DNA from: JBBDWZ01 sp050732575
Lineage (GTDB): Bacteria > Gemmatimonadota > Gemmatimonadetes > Longimicrobiales > RSA9
Assembly (NCBI GenBank): GCA_050732575.1
Contig: JBOHRF010000304.1
Span: forward strand, 1 to 6,263
DNA length: 6,263 nt
Direction: 5' to 3'
Every line of letters begins with the position of its first letter. Positions within the stretch are counted from its first letter, which is position 1. The notes under the pieces were generated by a model. It saw only the letters and a list, made by a program, of their open reading frames with translations. It was not told the origin of the DNA and searched no databases. Positions 5,450-6,263 of this stretch are shown in pieces. The position numbers and the translations under genes are program-made.

Positions 5450-6263
5450 TCCGCTCGTATCGTTCGCGCAGGATCAATGAGCGTGGCGCGGCGGGCCGGT
5501 ACGAACGACGCTACCAGCACGACCAGCACGAGTGTTCCAAGCACGGTGCCCAAGGTCAATGGATCGGACGGCGACACGTAGAGGACGCTGCGCAGGCGCG
5601 CGGCGAGGAGGAGTGCGACGGGAATGCCTGCCGTGGCGCCAATCAGGGCAACCTGCACGCCATCGTGCAGTGACAGCCACAGGACACCCCGTCGCGTGGC
5701 GCCCAGCACCATGCGGATCCCGAATTCCCGGCGGCGCGCTTCGGTTGCGTATGCGCTCACACCGAACACACCGATGGCCGACACGGTCAGCGCAACCAGC
5801 GCAAATACCAGAATCAGCTGCATCTGCAGCCTGCGTTCCGCGATGGCTGGTGTGTTCTGCCGAAAGTCATCCAGCGTCCGCAATCCGATGATCGGCAACG
5901 TGGGGTCCAGTCCCTTCACCACCTGCCGAACGACATCCATGAGAATGGCCGGATCTCCAACAGTCCGGATGACCACGGTGCCGCCACCGGGCCAGTGGTC
6001 CTGAAGCTGCGCTGTATACACTGATGGCTGCGCGGCATCTGTGGAGCCTTTCCCGACATCACCAACCACACCGACGATGGTTGCCCACGGCTTGTTTCCT
6101 TCGGATTTCACGCGCACGCCGATCGGATCGCTGTCGGGCCACAACTGTCTGGCCAGGCCGGCACTGATCACCGCAACCCAGGGCACGCCTTCGCGATCCG
6201 CATCGCTAAAGGTGCGTCCCCGCAGAACCGGGATGCCGAGCGTGGCAAAGTAGTCAGTGGATG
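5446..6263 (-). CDS. MacB/FtsX-type ABC transporter permease (ADOP-like), C-terminal part, runs off right edge
   Basis: The frame is open to the window edge and gives the last 271 or so residues. The first annotated-looking start, a GTG at 6186, is internal, because family sequence continues upstream of it: STDYFATLGIPVLRGRTFSD followed by ADREG. The extracytoplasmic part has VAVISAGLARQLWPDSDPIG, the classic MacB-periplasmic-domain signature, then a junction LRTLDDFRQNTPAIAERR. Three membrane segments follow: LILVFALVALTVSAIGVFGV, the segment VALIGATAGIPVALLLA, and LGTLVLVVLVASFVPA. The cytoplasmic coupling helix region REFGIRMVLGATRRGV lies between the first two, and the tail DPARTIRAD is typical. 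Such permeases work with an ABC ATPase to move substrates or transmit force across the inner membrane. In Acidobacteriota and Gemmatimonadota many copies lack a neighbouring ATPase (acidobacterial duplicated orphan permeases). Whether one lies nearby cannot be seen. Its stop overlaps the fragment gene's stop. Confidence 0.92.
   Translation of the reverse strand, partial: STDYFATLGIPVLRGRTFSDADREGVPWVAVISAGLARQLWPDSDPIGVRVKSEGNKPWATIVGVVGDVGKGSTDAAQPSVYTAQLQDHWPGGGTVVIRTVGDPAILMDVVRQVVKGLDPTLPIIGLRTLDDFRQNTPAIAERRLQMQLILVFALVALTVSAIGVFGVSAYATEARRREFGIRMVLGATRRGVLWLSLHDGVQVALIGATAGIPVALLLAARLRSVLYVSPSDPLTLGTVLGTLVLVVLVASFVPARRATLIDPARTIRAD

Noticed and set aside
5446..6186. Permease gene starting at the GTG at 6186
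   Set aside because: Family sequence (STDYFATLGIPVLRGRTF) continues upstream in frame to the window edge, so the GTG is internal.

Overview
The window is GC-rich, gene-dense bacterial DNA from a chromosome, most likely Gemmatimonadota. This lineage call is an inference. It rests on a secreted 6-bladed beta-propeller protein with the DSAGVRIVEN and GRSGSGPEEF motifs, on a MacB/FtsX-type orphan permease of the kind amplified in Acidobacteriota and Gemmatimonadota, and on several secreted hydrolases with accessory beta-domains. There are no tRNAs, rRNAs, IS elements, CRISPR arrays or phage genes.

Layout, left to right. A small STAS/SpoIIAA-like gene runs leftward off the left edge (280 to 1, minus). 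A 57-bp divergent gap separates it from a secreted beta-propeller gene (338 to 1536, plus), which carries a one-base frameshift near 1310. Its stop codon overlaps tail-to-tail with a serine beta-lactamase-like hydrolase (2624 to 1533, minus). That hydrolase lies 38 bp behind a large secreted M23-type protein (4479 to 2663, minus), which is also frameshifted, near 4244. The two minus-strand genes look like one transcription unit. A 133-bp divergent spacer follows, then a plus-strand ORF (4613 to 5449) that encodes only the last part of a second beta-lactamase-like protein together with its accessory C-terminal domain. It overlaps tail-to-tail with a MacB/FtsX permease gene (minus) that runs off the right edge.

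How they may work together. The central minus-strand pair combines an M23 metallopeptidase-fold protein with a penicillin-recognising serine hydrolase. Both are predicted to be exported, which suggests a role in the envelope or in peptide processing. This is inferred from families and proximity and is not shown by the sequence. The permease is probably independent.

The most notable points are: two single-base frameshifts whose downstream frames continue the same protein families; a 5'-truncated beta-lactamase paralogue beside an intact paralogue that lacks exactly the accessory domain the fragment keeps; an NTF2-like + beta-barrel + M23 fusion whose first metal-ligand position is Arg instead of His; and two separate convergent gene pairs that share their stop codons through the same AGCTAGT sequence. 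I see no clearly new multi-gene system.
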